Of a DNA stretch of 64,000 nt, positions 9,267-17,112 are shown one piece after another. The position numbers and the translations under genes are program-made. How positions within the stretch are numbered: position 1 is the first letter of the stretch; the number at the start of each line of letters is the position of its first letter. Source of the stretch: Mycolicibacterium gilvum (GTDB lineage Bacteria; Actinomycetota; Actinomycetes; Mycobacteriales; Mycobacteriaceae); NCBI RefSeq assembly GCF_900454025.1, contig NZ_UGQM01000001.1, positions 4,278,001-4,342,000 of the forward strand, read 5' to 3'. The notes under the pieces are model-generated. The model searched no databases. It was not told the DNA's origin and saw only the letters and a list, made by a program, of their open reading frames with translations.

Positions 9267-10003
9267 CACTCGACGGGAAGGTCGCCTTCGTCGCCGGCGC
9301 CAGCCGCGGCATCGGTGCCACGGTGGCCGCCGCCCTTGCGCGGGCCGGCGCGTCCGTGGCGGTCGCCGCTCGCACCGAGCAAGAAGGCAGGCTGCCGGGC
9401 ACCATAGGCTCTGTCGCACAACGCATCACCGACGAGGGCGGCCGTGCGCTGCCCGTGGTGTGCGACGTGACCCGTGAGGAATCCGTCGAGGCGGCCGTCG
9501 CTGCCACCGTCGCCGAGTTCGGCGGTATCGACATCCTCGTCGCCAACGCGGGGGTGCTGTGGCTGGGGCCGATCGAGTCCACCCCGCTGAAGCGTTGGCA
9601 ACTGTGTCTCGACGTGAACACCACCGGCGTCTTCCTGGTCACCAAGGCAGTCATCCCGCACGTCCGTGCCCGCGGCGGCGGTTCGCTGATCGCCGTCACC
9701 ACCACCGGTGTCACGATGACCGATCACGGCGCCAATGCGTACTGGGTGTCCAAGGCCGCCGCCGAACGGCTCTACCTCGGTCTGGCCGCAGACCTCAAGC
9801 CGGACAACATCGCCGTGAACTGCCTGAGCCCGTCGCGCGTGGTACTCACCGAAGGCTGGCAGGCCGGCGGCGCCGGGATGGAGATCCCGCCCGAGATGGT
9901 CGAACCCCCCGAGGCGATGGGCCGCGCCGCAGTGATGCTGGCCCAGCAGGACGCCTCGGGCGTCACCGGCACGATCCAGCGCTCCGAAGCTCTCGCCCTC
10001 TGA
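9263..10003 (+). CDS. Short-chain dehydrogenase/reductase
   Basis: The 246-residue classical SDR has the NAD(P) motif GASRGIG near residue 12, NAG (LVANAGV), and the catalytic YWVSK tyrosine-lysine pair. I chose GTG at 9263, which overlaps the stop of a seven-codon leader. It would interconvert a hydroxyl and a keto group on a pathway intermediate, perhaps an acyl-CoA. The gene is divergent from meaB with a shared operator and converges on the crotonase gene. It resembles the second SDR of the island (18872-19732) in carrying an RLPGT insert before the second strand, which hints that the two handle similar substrates. Confidence 0.82.
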   Translation: MTLDGKVAFVAGASRGIGATVAAALARAGASVAVAARTEQEGRLPGTIGSVAQRITDEGGRALPVVCDVTREESVEAAVAATVAEFGGIDILVANAGVLWLGPIESTPLKRWQLCLDVNTTGVFLVTKAVIPHVRARGGGSLIAVTTTGVTMTDHGANAYWVSKAAAERLYLGLAADLKPDNIAVNCLSPSRVVLTEGWQAGGAGMEIPPEMVEPPEAMGRAAVMLAQQDASGVTGTIQRSEALAL

Positions 10004-10020
10004 TTGCACGCTCACCGAAG

Positions 10021-10080
10021 GCGAGCGCGCGCGAAACTCCATATACCGCGGCGTGTCCCCGTGCAGACCCGCGCGCTCGC
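10021..10080. terminator. Long-stem inverted repeat between convergent genes
   Basis: GCGAGCGCGCG (10021-10031) and CGCGCGCTCGC (10070-10080) are perfect 11-base complements separated by 38 bases, between the converging SDR and crotonase genes. Placement suggests a bidirectional terminator or transcription barrier; there is no T-run. Confidence 0.45.
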
Positions 10081-10086
10081 GGTGCA

Positions 10087-10851
10087 TCAGTTCTTGGCGA
10101 TCAGGCCGTCGACGATCCTGTTGAAATCGGCCGTCCCGAAGGACACGTACTCGGCGAGATTGGCATAGTCCAGCGACGCCATCACCGACTTCTCCAGCTG
10201 AATGTTCATCAGCCGCTTGGTCGCCTCGACGGCCTGCTGAGGCAGGGCCATGATCTTCTTCGCGCACGCGATCGCCTCGCCCACCGGGTCGTCGACCACA
10301 TGGTTGGCCAACCCGAGCTCGACGGCCTTCTGCGCCTTGATCCGGACACCGGTCAACGCGAATTCCTTGGCCTGCAACAGACTGATCTGCGAACCCCACA
10401 CCAGCGGACCACCGTCGGCGGCCACCAGTCCGATCGACACGTGCGGATCGGCGAAGAAGGCGTTCTCGGCGATGTACACGACATCCGACAGCGCGGCGAG
10501 ACTGCAACCCAGTCCGACAGCGGGACCGTTGACCGCGGCGATCACCGGGATGCGGCAGCGCACCATGCCGATCACCAGATCGCGGCCGTGCTTGATCGTC
10601 TTCTGCCGCAACGCCTCATCGCGGCGCAGCTCGTCGAGATAGTGGAAATCGCCACCGGCGGAGAACGCGCGGCCGGCACCGGTGATCACCGCGGCACGCG
10701 CGCCGGGATCCTCGTTGAGCTCCTCCCAGATCTTCGCGAGGCCGACATGCAGATTGTCGTTGACGGCATTCAGATCGTCGGGCCGGTTGAGCGTGATGAT
10801 GCGAAGGTCACCGTCGGCGGTGACATCGATTTCGTCTGGCATTCCGTACAT
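10087..10851 (-). CDS. Crotonase-superfamily acyl-CoA enzyme with atypical catalytic residues
   Basis: The 254-residue crotonase fold is clear: FSAGGDF forms part of the oxyanion/CoA site and GPAVGLGCSLA the second. The two glutamates used by hydratases (E144 and E164 of the rat enzyme) align with Ser117 in GCSLA and His137 in ADPHVSIGL, so ordinary enoyl-CoA hydration is doubtful. An Asp146 in AADGG could serve in another mechanism such as isomerisation, hydrolysis or C-C cleavage. ATG codons at 10851 and 10842 are both possible starts. It is in a minus-strand series with two acyl-CoA dehydrogenase subunits and a CoA ligase, placing it in beta-oxidation of ring fragments. Confidence 0.78.
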   Translation of the reverse strand: MYGMPDEIDVTADGDLRIITLNRPDDLNAVNDNLHVGLAKIWEELNEDPGARAAVITGAGRAFSAGGDFHYLDELRRDEALRQKTIKHGRDLVIGMVRCRIPVIAAVNGPAVGLGCSLAALSDVVYIAENAFFADPHVSIGLVAADGGPLVWGSQISLLQAKEFALTGVRIKAQKAVELGLANHVVDDPVGEAIACAKKIMALPQQAVEATKRLMNIQLEKSVMASLDYANLAEYVSFGTADFNRIVDGLIAKN

Positions 10852-10872
10852 GTCAGCTCCCTAAAGTGTCCA

Positions 10873-10969
10873 ATGGCTCTTCGCGCAAGCGCTCATCGCA
10901 AGCGTATGGCTCTTCGCGCAAGCGCTCATCGCAAGCGTATGGCTCTTCGCGCAAGCGCTCATCGCAAGC
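10873..10969. repeat. Three tandem copies of a 33-bp unit
   Basis: Units start at 10873, 10906 and 10939; the first two are identical and the third matches for 31 bases. Each begins ATGGCTCTTCGCGCAAGCGC. The stop codon of the acyl-CoA dehydrogenase large subunit lies inside the third unit, so the array looks like amplification of that gene's 3' end. A copy with 24 of 28 matching bases lies at 12855-12882 at the 3' end of the CoA ligase gene, indicating a dispersed element. Confidence 0.85.
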
Positions 10970-12044
10970 CGAGGATCCGTTGCGCGATGATGTTCTTCTG
11001 AATCTGTGACGTGCCGCCCATCACGCTCTGCGCGCGGCTGTACATGTAGGCACCGAACAGCTCCTCGTCGCCGGTGCCCACCGTCTTGAGAGCCGCGTGG
11101 CCGACCGACTGCTCCACCCAGGTCATCAACAGCTTGTCCAGGGATCCCTGGGGGCCGTGGGTCAGACCGTCGAGCTGTTCGGACAACCGCCTGCGCACGT
11201 GCAGCCGCAGCATCTCGGTCTGCACCCACGCCCACGACAACTCGTCGGGCGGCGTGCCGTCGACGCCGGCGGCCATCTGCCGCACCGTTTTCCCGTACCG
11301 GGCGGAGAACCCGAGCGTCGACGGTTCCCGCTCGTGGCTGACGACCGTCATCGCCAGCTTCCATCCCTCACCGGGCGCGCCGACCATGTTCTCGGCAGGC
11401 ACCCGCGCGCCGTCGAAGCTGACCTGGCCGAACTCCTTGGTGACGCCGCTGATCATCTTCAGCGGACGCTGTTCGATACCCGGCTGGTGCATCGACACGA
11501 TGAACGCCGAGATGCCTTTGTGCTTCGGAACGTCTTTGTCGGTGCGCGCCAGGACCAGACACCAGTCAGCGACATCGGAGTAGCTGGTCCAGATCTTGTG
11601 CCCGTGGATGACGTACTCATCACCGTCCTTGACGGCTGTGGTCGTCAGCGACGCCAGATCGGATCCGGCGCCCGGCTCCGAGAAACCCTGGCACCAGCGC
11701 TCGGTGCCGTTGATCATGCCGGGGAGGAAACGCTGCCGGAGCTCTTCGCTGCCGTGATGGCTCAACCCGACGACGAGATACCCGAGGCTCGGGCGCGCGG
11801 GGGCCCCGGCCTTGGCGATCTCCTCGTCGACGATGACGTCATAGACCGGTGGAAGATCCTGTCCACCATAGGCTTTGGGCCAGGACGTGCCGAAGAACCC
11901 GGCCTCGAACAGCGCCTGGTGCCACTCCCCGGCCTTGGCCCAGTACGCGTCACCGGACGTCGGGAACCTGCCCTTCTGCTCTTTGAGCCAGGCCGCCAAC
12001 CGGTCCCGGAACGCGGCCTCGTCGGGCGAATCACGAAAGTCCAA
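10959..12044 (-). CDS. Acyl-CoA dehydrogenase, large (FAD-binding) subunit
   Basis: This 361-residue acyl-CoA dehydrogenase contains the flavin/substrate motif [15 protein letters not shown] and the C-terminal QIQKNIIAQRILGL. Its length and pairing with a 270-residue partner fit the actinobacterial alpha2-beta2 enzymes typified by the ChsE proteins of cholesterol side-chain oxidation, in which FAD sits at the interface. It forms a trans-2-enoyl-CoA from an acyl-CoA. The start overlaps the small subunit gene by 14 bases. Its stop codon lies in the 33-bp tandem repeats, so the mRNA end is unusual. Confidence 0.88.
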   Translation of the reverse strand: MDFRDSPDEAAFRDRLAAWLKEQKGRFPTSGDAYWAKAGEWHQALFEAGFFGTSWPKAYGGQDLPPVYDVIVDEEIAKAGAPARPSLGYLVVGLSHHGSEELRQRFLPGMINGTERWCQGFSEPGAGSDLASLTTTAVKDGDEYVIHGHKIWTSYSDVADWCLVLARTDKDVPKHKGISAFIVSMHQPGIEQRPLKMISGVTKEFGQVSFDGARVPAENMVGAPGEGWKLAMTVVSHEREPSTLGFSARYGKTVRQMAAGVDGTPPDELSWAWVQTEMLRLHVRRRLSEQLDGLTHGPQGSLDKLLMTWVEQSVGHAALKTVGTGDEELFGAYMYSRAQSVMGGTSQIQKNIIAQRILGLR

Positions 12045-12843
12045 TGGTCAGCTCCTCCAACGTGACGGGCCATGCTTCGGTGGCGGCCAGCACCCGGCGT
12101 AGATAGATGTGCGCCAGGCATTCCCAGGTGTTGCCGATGCCGCCGTGTACCTGGATCGATGTCTCACACACCGTCATCGCGGCGCGTGCGCAGTAGATCT
12201 TCGCGACCCGGGCCGCCTCGATCGCCTCCCGGGCCGGCAACTCGTCGACCGCCCAGGCGGCGTGGCGTGACACGCTGATCGATCCCTCGATCAGTGCCTC
12301 ACTCTCGGCCAGAAGGTGCGCGACGGCCTGATAGGAACCGATGGCCGAGCCGTACTGTTCGCGGACCTTGGCGTACTCGGTGGCCAGCCTCTGCGTTCCG
12401 CGGGCGGCACCCACCATGTCGGCTGCCGTGGCGGCCAATGCCAGTGCATACCAACGCCCGGCATCCTCGTCGGACAGGTCCGACAGCTCCGACGGCGACT
12501 CGACCACGCCGGCGAGACTGTTCGTCAGATCGACCGTCTGGGGGTCGGCGCCCGCCACCGGGTCTCGACCGACCCGCCGGTGCAGGTCGTCGACGAGCAC
12601 CGGCCCCAGATACGGGACGTCGACCAGGCCCCGGCCGAACTCCTCGGCCACGATCGCGACCTCGACCGCCGAGGCCCCGTCCGAGCGCAGGGTCCGGAAA
12701 CCCGTGGCGTCGACCGCCTTTTCGAGCCGTGCGCGGCGCGCGGAGTCGTCGAGGTCGGCGACCGAACCCGGCCCGAGCTCCTCGGCCACCTCCGCGGCGG
12801 CATCCCGCAGCTGCCGCTGCTCACTGGTCAGACGGACGTCCAT
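12031..12843 (-). CDS. Acyl-CoA dehydrogenase, small subunit
   Basis: The 270-residue protein is a shortened acyl-CoA dehydrogenase lacking the SEPGxGSD flavin block but keeping the C-terminal helical domain with REQYGSAIGSYQAVAH and QVHGGIGNTWE. The TWE glutamate sits where the small subunits of ChsE-type heterotetramers supply the catalytic base. It therefore needs the neighbouring large subunit for FAD binding. The gene shares one base with the CoA ligase stop (ATG at 12843) and overlaps the large subunit by 14 bases, so stoichiometric coupled synthesis is expected. Confidence 0.87.
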   Translation of the reverse strand: MDVRLTSEQRQLRDAAAEVAEELGPGSVADLDDSARRARLEKAVDATGFRTLRSDGASAVEVAIVAEEFGRGLVDVPYLGPVLVDDLHRRVGRDPVAGADPQTVDLTNSLAGVVESPSELSDLSDEDAGRWYALALAATAADMVGAARGTQRLATEYAKVREQYGSAIGSYQAVAHLLAESEALIEGSISVSRHAAWAVDELPAREAIEAARVAKIYCARAAMTVCETSIQVHGGIGNTWECLAHIYLRRVLAATEAWPVTLEELTIGLS

Positions 12844-14258
12844 CAGAATCCTCCGCTCTTCGCGCCAGCGCCCATCGCGCGCTCCCGCAACACTCGTCTC
12901 AGCACCTTGCCCGAAGGCAGGCGCGGGATTTCGTCGACGACCACAACCCGGCTCGGTCGTTTGTACGAGGCCAGCCGGTCGGCGACGAGGTCGGCCAGTT
13001 CATCGGTGTCGACCGGGTGCCCCAGGGTCACCGCGGCGACGATCGCCTCGCCGTCGGCGGCCGGGATCCCGAACACCGCACAGTCCTCGACCGCGGGATG
13101 TCCGTGCAGCACCGCCTCGACCTCCGCCGGAGCAACCTGGAAACCGCGGACCTTGATCATTTCCTTGGCACGGTCGGTGATCCGCAGCCAGCCCTCGCCG
13201 TCGAGCGTGCCGACGTCGCCGGTGCGGTACCAGCCGTCCGAAAACGCCTGTGCGGTCCACTGATCCGGGAGGTATCCGGCCATCGCGGAGTCCGAGCGCA
13301 CCTGGATCTCGCCTTCCTCACCCGCGCCCAGCACCTCACCGGTCTGCAGCGACACGATGCGGATACCGACTCCGGTGACGGCACGGCCGACGGTGTCCAG
13401 CCGCGCGTGCTGCAGATCGTTGCACGAGATCACCGGCAACTCACTCGCCCCGTAGGCGGTCACCCAGGTGACCCCCGTGCGTGCCGTGACCGCCTCGGCC
13501 ACGCTCTGGGTGACCGGGGTGGCGCACCACATGATGTACCGCAGCGACGACAGGTCGTGGTCTTCCAGACGCGGGTGCGCCGAGAGTGCCAGCGCGATCG
13601 GTGCGACCGCCATCTCGATCGTGATGCGGTCGGACTCGATGTGACGCAGCATCGCGTCGATGTCGAACCTTCGGTGCAACCTGATCCAGGCACCGGTGTC
13701 GAGGGCCATGATGATGTTGAGCAGTCCCAGAATGTGCGAGGGCGGCGTCATCACCTGCATCCGGTCGGCCGCCGTCAGCCCCAGGGCATCGCGCCAGTGC
13801 CGAATTGCGACGGCCAGCGACGCGTGCGTGTGCCGGACCGCCTTGGGCATACCCGTTGTTCCCGAGCTGAAGACGAAGACGGCGTCGGCACCGGCGTCGG
13901 GATCGGGCGCCGCTTCCGGGTCCCGCGGCGCGATCTCGTCATCGAGAGACAGCATCGGCATCGCGTCGGCGAGCACCGGATGGTCACCGACCGCATGCGT
14001 CGCCTCCGTCAGCGCCACCGCGTGCCCGACCTCGGTCTGCTTCCACGCCGGGCTCAGCAGTACCGCTGCCGCGCCGAGTCGCCAGATCGCCCTCAGAGCG
14101 ACGACGAACTCCGGCCGGTTCGACGACATCAGCGCCACCCGCGACCCCGCACCGACCCCGCGCCGTTGCAGCTCGACGGCCATCCCCGCAGCCAGAGCGT
14201 CGATGTCGGCAAGGCTCAAGCACCGATCCTCGAAGGCGAGCGCCGTCGGCTCACTCAC
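12843..14258 (-). CDS. AMP-forming acyl-CoA ligase
   Basis: The 471-residue adenylate-forming enzyme carries the P-loop-like FSSGTTGMPKA, the motif YRTGDVGTLDGEGWLRITDR and the catalytic lysine in PSGKVLRRVL. It activates a carboxylic acid to the acyl-CoA via an acyl-adenylate. The start is GTG at 14258. It is first in the minus-strand operon ligase, ACAD small, ACAD large, crotonase, and lies divergent from a ferredoxin gene with the shared operator between them. The C-terminal codons (ending AMGAGAKSGGF) arise from a degenerate copy of the 33-bp repeat found at 10873, so this tail is not ordinary family sequence. The acid substrate is unknown. Confidence 0.85.
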   Translation of the reverse strand: MSEPTALAFEDRCLSLADIDALAAGMAVELQRRGVGAGSRVALMSSNRPEFVVALRAIWRLGAAAVLLSPAWKQTEVGHAVALTEATHAVGDHPVLADAMPMLSLDDEIAPRDPEAAPDPDAGADAVFVFSSGTTGMPKAVRHTHASLAVAIRHWRDALGLTAADRMQVMTPPSHILGLLNIIMALDTGAWIRLHRRFDIDAMLRHIESDRITIEMAVAPIALALSAHPRLEDHDLSSLRYIMWCATPVTQSVAEAVTARTGVTWVTAYGASELPVISCNDLQHARLDTVGRAVTGVGIRIVSLQTGEVLGAGEEGEIQVRSDSAMAGYLPDQWTAQAFSDGWYRTGDVGTLDGEGWLRITDRAKEMIKVRGFQVAPAEVEAVLHGHPAVEDCAVFGIPAADGEAIVAAVTLGHPVDTDELADLVADRLASYKRPSRVVVVDEIPRLPSGKVLRRVLRERAMGAGAKSGGF

Positions 14259-14312
14259 GTCGCGCGCGCCCCTTCCGGGAGTCGTGGATGATGGCGGTGA
14301 GAGGACTACCGC

Positions 14313-14342
14313 TTGTCGGGGAGAATAGTATTCTCCTATTAT
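14313..14342 (+). promoter_or_regulatory. Promoter with embedded operator GAGAAT-AGT-ATTCTC
   Basis: The perfect 6-3-6 palindrome is at 14321-14335. On the plus strand it lies between TTGTCG (14313-14318) and TATTAT (14337-14342), an 18-base spacer, the same layout as at 5754-5783. A weaker half-site (CAGAAT-GAC-AATGTC) follows at 14343-14357. It can control both the ferredoxin and, divergently, the CoA ligase operon. Confidence 0.65.
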
Positions 14343-14370
14343 CAGAATGACAATGTCGAGAGAGGGTCAT

Positions 14371-14700
14371 ATGACCGAGCCGCAGACACCGGGAACGGGG
14401 TCCACAGTGACTGAGCCGGCGGCGCAGGGCACGATCACCATCCACCTGGACGGCAGCACCGCGTCGGTGGCGCACCGCAACGGCGAGACACTGCTCGAAA
14501 GCGCGCGCCGGGCCGGGATGGGGCCGCCCTTCTCCTGCGAGGCAGGCAACTGTGGCACCTGCATGGCGCTGCTGACCGACGGAACCGCGACGATGCGGGT
14601 CAACGACGCCCTCACCGAGGACGAGGTCGCCGAGGGATACGTGTTGACGTGCCAGGCCGTTCCCGACACCGCGGATGTGACCGTCAACTACGACGAGTGA
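14371..14700 (+). CDS. Plant-type 2Fe-2S ferredoxin
   Basis: The 109-residue protein has the cluster motif CEAGNCGTC followed about 30 residues later by the fourth cysteine in VLTCQAVP, typical of the electron-transfer domain of oxygenase reductases. It stands alone here without a fused reductase domain. The ATG at 14371, with GAGAGGGT upstream, is preferred over an ATG at 14347 because the latter overlaps the promoter region. The last 13 bases overlap the converging CaiB gene. A partner oxygenase is not next to it; possible users are the LLM oxidoreductases or a monooxygenase encoded elsewhere. No partner can be assigned from sequence. Confidence 0.88.
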   Translation: MTEPQTPGTGSTVTEPAAQGTITIHLDGSTASVAHRNGETLLESARRAGMGPPFSCEAGNCGTCMALLTDGTATMRVNDALTEDEVAEGYVLTCQAVPDTADVTVNYDE

Positions 14701-15746
14701 GCCGGCGCGTCGGCGTGCTCGTCGAGCGTCGGCGCCGGCCGGTACTCGGGCGTGTAGCCGGCGATCCGGATCGGACTGCGCACCAGACGGAAATCCCCGG
14801 CGGTGACGACCACCTCCGGCATCGCCTCCAGCGCCTCGGGTAGCGTCCGCACCGCGGCGGCGGGAATTCCCAACGGCTGCAACCGATTCTGCCAGCCCAC
14901 CGCGGTGTCCCCGGCCAGGGCTGCGCTGACGAGCGCCAGCACCTCGTCGCGCCGAGACGCACGCTCGGCCATGGTGGCGAACCCCTCGATGCCGGCCTCC
15001 CGCGCGAACGACGCCCAGAATCCGTCGTGGGTGATGAACAGCGCGAGGAAGCCCTCGGCGGTCGAGAACAGTTGCGCGGGAACGTAATAGGAATGCGCCC
15101 CGAACGGATGCCGTTTGGGTTCGGCGCCGTCGTTGAGGTAGGCCGCGGCACGGTAGTTCAGTTGCGACAGCATGACGTCCTGCAGGGACACATCGACCTG
15201 CCCGCCCCGGCCCGACACGATCTGCGCCAGCAGACCCAGCGCAGCGGTCAGACCCGTCGAGTTGTCCGCCGAGGAATACCCCGGAAGCGTCGGAGGTCCG
15301 TCCGGATCCCCCGTCATGGCCGCCACCCCCGTGGCCGCCTGGATCACGTAGTCGAACGCCGGATCGTCACCGCCGTCGAGCCCGAACCCCGTCATCGCCA
15401 CGCACACGATGCGCTCGTTGAACTCCTTGAGGGAGTCGTAGGTCAATCCGAGCCGGCGGATCGCCGACGGCTTCATATTGACCAGCAGCGCATGCGAATC
15501 CGCGACCAGCTCGCCCAGCTTCTGACGGCCCGCGTCCGAACGCAGATCGATCACGACGCTCTGCTTGTTGCGGTTGAGGCTGGCGAAGTAGCTGTCGCTG
15601 ACCTGCCGTGAGATCTCCCCGCCCGGTGGCTCGATCTTGATCACCTCGGCGCCGAGATCGGCGAGCATCATCGTCGCGTAAGGCCCCGCCAGCATCACCC
15701 CGACCTCGAGGATGCGGATGCCCGCGAGGGGGGCGCCCGCGCTCAC
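14688..15746 (-). CDS. CaiB/BaiF family (class III) CoA transferase
   Basis: The 352-residue protein begins with the hallmark LAGIRILEVGVMLAGPYATMMLADLGAEVIKIEPP region and has Asp161 in SADNSTG, the position of the catalytic aspartate of formyl-CoA transferase. It moves CoA between carboxylic acids or acts as a racemase-like member. The gene overlaps the LLM oxidoreductase by 4 bases and belongs to the operon mutase large subunit, B12 subunit, LLM oxidoreductase, CaiB. In this setting it could activate the mutase substrate acid, such as a substituted malonate or succinate, without ATP; that is inference. Confidence 0.85.
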   Translation of the reverse strand: MSAGAPLAGIRILEVGVMLAGPYATMMLADLGAEVIKIEPPGGEISRQVSDSYFASLNRNKQSVVIDLRSDAGRQKLGELVADSHALLVNMKPSAIRRLGLTYDSLKEFNERIVCVAMTGFGLDGGDDPAFDYVIQAATGVAAMTGDPDGPPTLPGYSSADNSTGLTAALGLLAQIVSGRGGQVDVSLQDVMLSQLNYRAAAYLNDGAEPKRHPFGAHSYYVPAQLFSTAEGFLALFITHDGFWASFAREAGIEGFATMAERASRRDEVLALVSAALAGDTAVGWQNRLQPLGIPAAAVRTLPEALEAMPEVVVTAGDFRLVRSPIRIAGYTPEYRPAPTLDEHADAPAHSS

Positions 15747-16699
15747 TGCACGGCCTTGGCGAGCTCGCCGATCACCTCACGCGTCCGGTACTTCGATGCG
15801 ACCAGTTCGTCGCGCGTCTCCCCGATCGGCAGCAACCGCACCGACAGGTCGGTGACCCCGGCATCGGCGAACTGCTTGAAACGGGCCAGGATCGATTCCT
15901 CGTCACCGGCCGCACACAGGTCCCCGACATTGCGGGCGTCGCCGCGGTCGAGCAGCCGCTGATAGTTCGGCGACGTCTCCGCCTCCGCCAGAATCCGGTT
16001 GGCCCGGTCCTTGGCCGCGTCGATCTCGGAGTTGGCGCACAGGCACACCGGGATACCCGCGACGATGCGCGGTGCGGGACGACCCGCGTCGGCGGCAGCC
16101 TTGGTGATCTTCGGCGCGATGTGTTCCCCGATGGCCTTCTCGTCGGCCATCCACAGCACGGTGCCGTCGGCGCGCTCGCCGGCGATCTGCAGCATGACCG
16201 GTCCGAGGGCTGCCACCAAGACCGGAAGCGGCTGTTCGGCACCGAGAACCGTCGGGTTGTGCACCGTGAACGAATCGTTCTCGACGTCGACGTCACCGGG
16301 CCCGGCGAGCGCGGTGTTGAGGACCTCGAGATAGTCGCGGGTGTACGCGGCCGGCTTCTCGTACGGAAGGCCCAGCATGTCGCGCACGATCCAGTGGTGC
16401 GACGGCCCGACCCCGAGCGCCAGCCGGCCCGCGGCCATCGCATGCACCGAGAGTGCTTGGCGCGCAAGCGCGATCGGGTGCTGTGCCTGCAACGGCACCA
16501 CGGCGGTACCGAGTTCGATGCGTGAGGTGTGCGCGGCCATCAACGCGACCATCGTCAGGCAGTCGAAGTCGTTGGGCACCTGCGGCATCCACGCGGTGTC
16601 CAGCCCTGCCGACTCGGCCCACTCGATGTCGGAGACGAGCTTGCTGACCTTGCGGGCCATGTCGCCGCGCTCAGCCCCGATCATCACGCCTAATCTCAT
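15743..16699 (-). CDS. LLM-class, probably F420-dependent oxidoreductase
   Basis: The 318-residue protein matches the mycobacterial F420-type luciferase-like family: DTAWMPQVPNDFDCL, LGTAVVPLQAQHPIALARQALSVHAMAAGRLALGVGPSH (seen in pieces GTAVVPLQAQHP and RLALGVGPSHHW) and a C-terminal LLPIGETRDEL. Such enzymes reduce or oxidise using deazaflavin F420. It sits between the B12 subunit and the CaiB gene with 4-base overlaps on both sides, so it is a committed member of the mutase operon. The chemistry could be reduction of an enoyl or keto group on the mutase substrate or product. Confidence 0.82.
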   Translation of the reverse strand: MRLGVMIGAERGDMARKVSKLVSDIEWAESAGLDTAWMPQVPNDFDCLTMVALMAAHTSRIELGTAVVPLQAQHPIALARQALSVHAMAAGRLALGVGPSHHWIVRDMLGLPYEKPAAYTRDYLEVLNTALAGPGDVDVENDSFTVHNPTVLGAEQPLPVLVAALGPVMLQIAGERADGTVLWMADEKAIGEHIAPKITKAAADAGRPAPRIVAGIPVCLCANSEIDAAKDRANRILAEAETSPNYQRLLDRGDARNVGDLCAAGDEESILARFKQFADAGVTDLSVRLLPIGETRDELVASKYRTREVIGELAKAVQ

Positions 16700-17097
16700 G
16701 ACTGCTCCGCCTTCTCCGTCAGCGCCCGGACGTCGCGCACCAGGTCGTCGAGCGAGGTGCCCGTCGGGAACACCGCGGCCGCACCGGCATCGAGCAGCTT
16801 CTGCACATCCCCCTGCGGGATGGTGCCTCCGACGACGACGGCGATGTCACCGGCATCGGCGGCGCGCAGCGCGTCCACCGTGCGCGCCGTCAGCGTGACG
16901 TGGGCGCCCGACAGAATCGACAACCCCACCAGCGCGACGTCCTCCTGCAGAGCGATCGACACGATGTCCTCGATGCGCTGCCGAATCCCGGTGTAGATCA
17001 CCTCGAATCCCGCATCACGCAGGGTGCGCGCGACGATCTTGGCGCCCCGGTCGTGGCCGTCGAGACCGGGCTTGGCCACCAGCACACGTGTGCTCAC
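16696..17097 (-). CDS. B12-binding small subunit of acyl-CoA mutase
   Basis: The 133-residue stand-alone cobalamin-binding domain has the base-off signature DGHDRG (Asp13, His15, Gly18), SILSGAH and the GG of VVVGGTIP. It corresponds to the C-terminal domain of methylmalonyl-CoA mutase. The GTG start at 17097 is 15 bases after the catalytic subunit stop. In one-chain mutases this domain is fused; a free subunit is typical of isobutyryl-CoA and hydroxyisobutyryl-CoA mutases and archaeal enzymes. It must bind adenosylcobalamin and dock on the 529-residue partner. Confidence 0.9.
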   Translation of the reverse strand: MSTRVLVAKPGLDGHDRGAKIVARTLRDAGFEVIYTGIRQRIEDIVSIALQEDVALVGLSILSGAHVTLTARTVDALRAADAGDIAVVVGGTIPQGDVQKLLDAGAAAVFPTGTSLDDLVRDVRALTEKAEQS

Positions 17098-17112
17098 TAG
17101 AACACCTCTCCT

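Noticed and set aside
10873..10969. Possible CRISPR array
   Set aside because: The units are directly adjacent with no variable spacers and there are no cas genes, so this is a tandem repeat.
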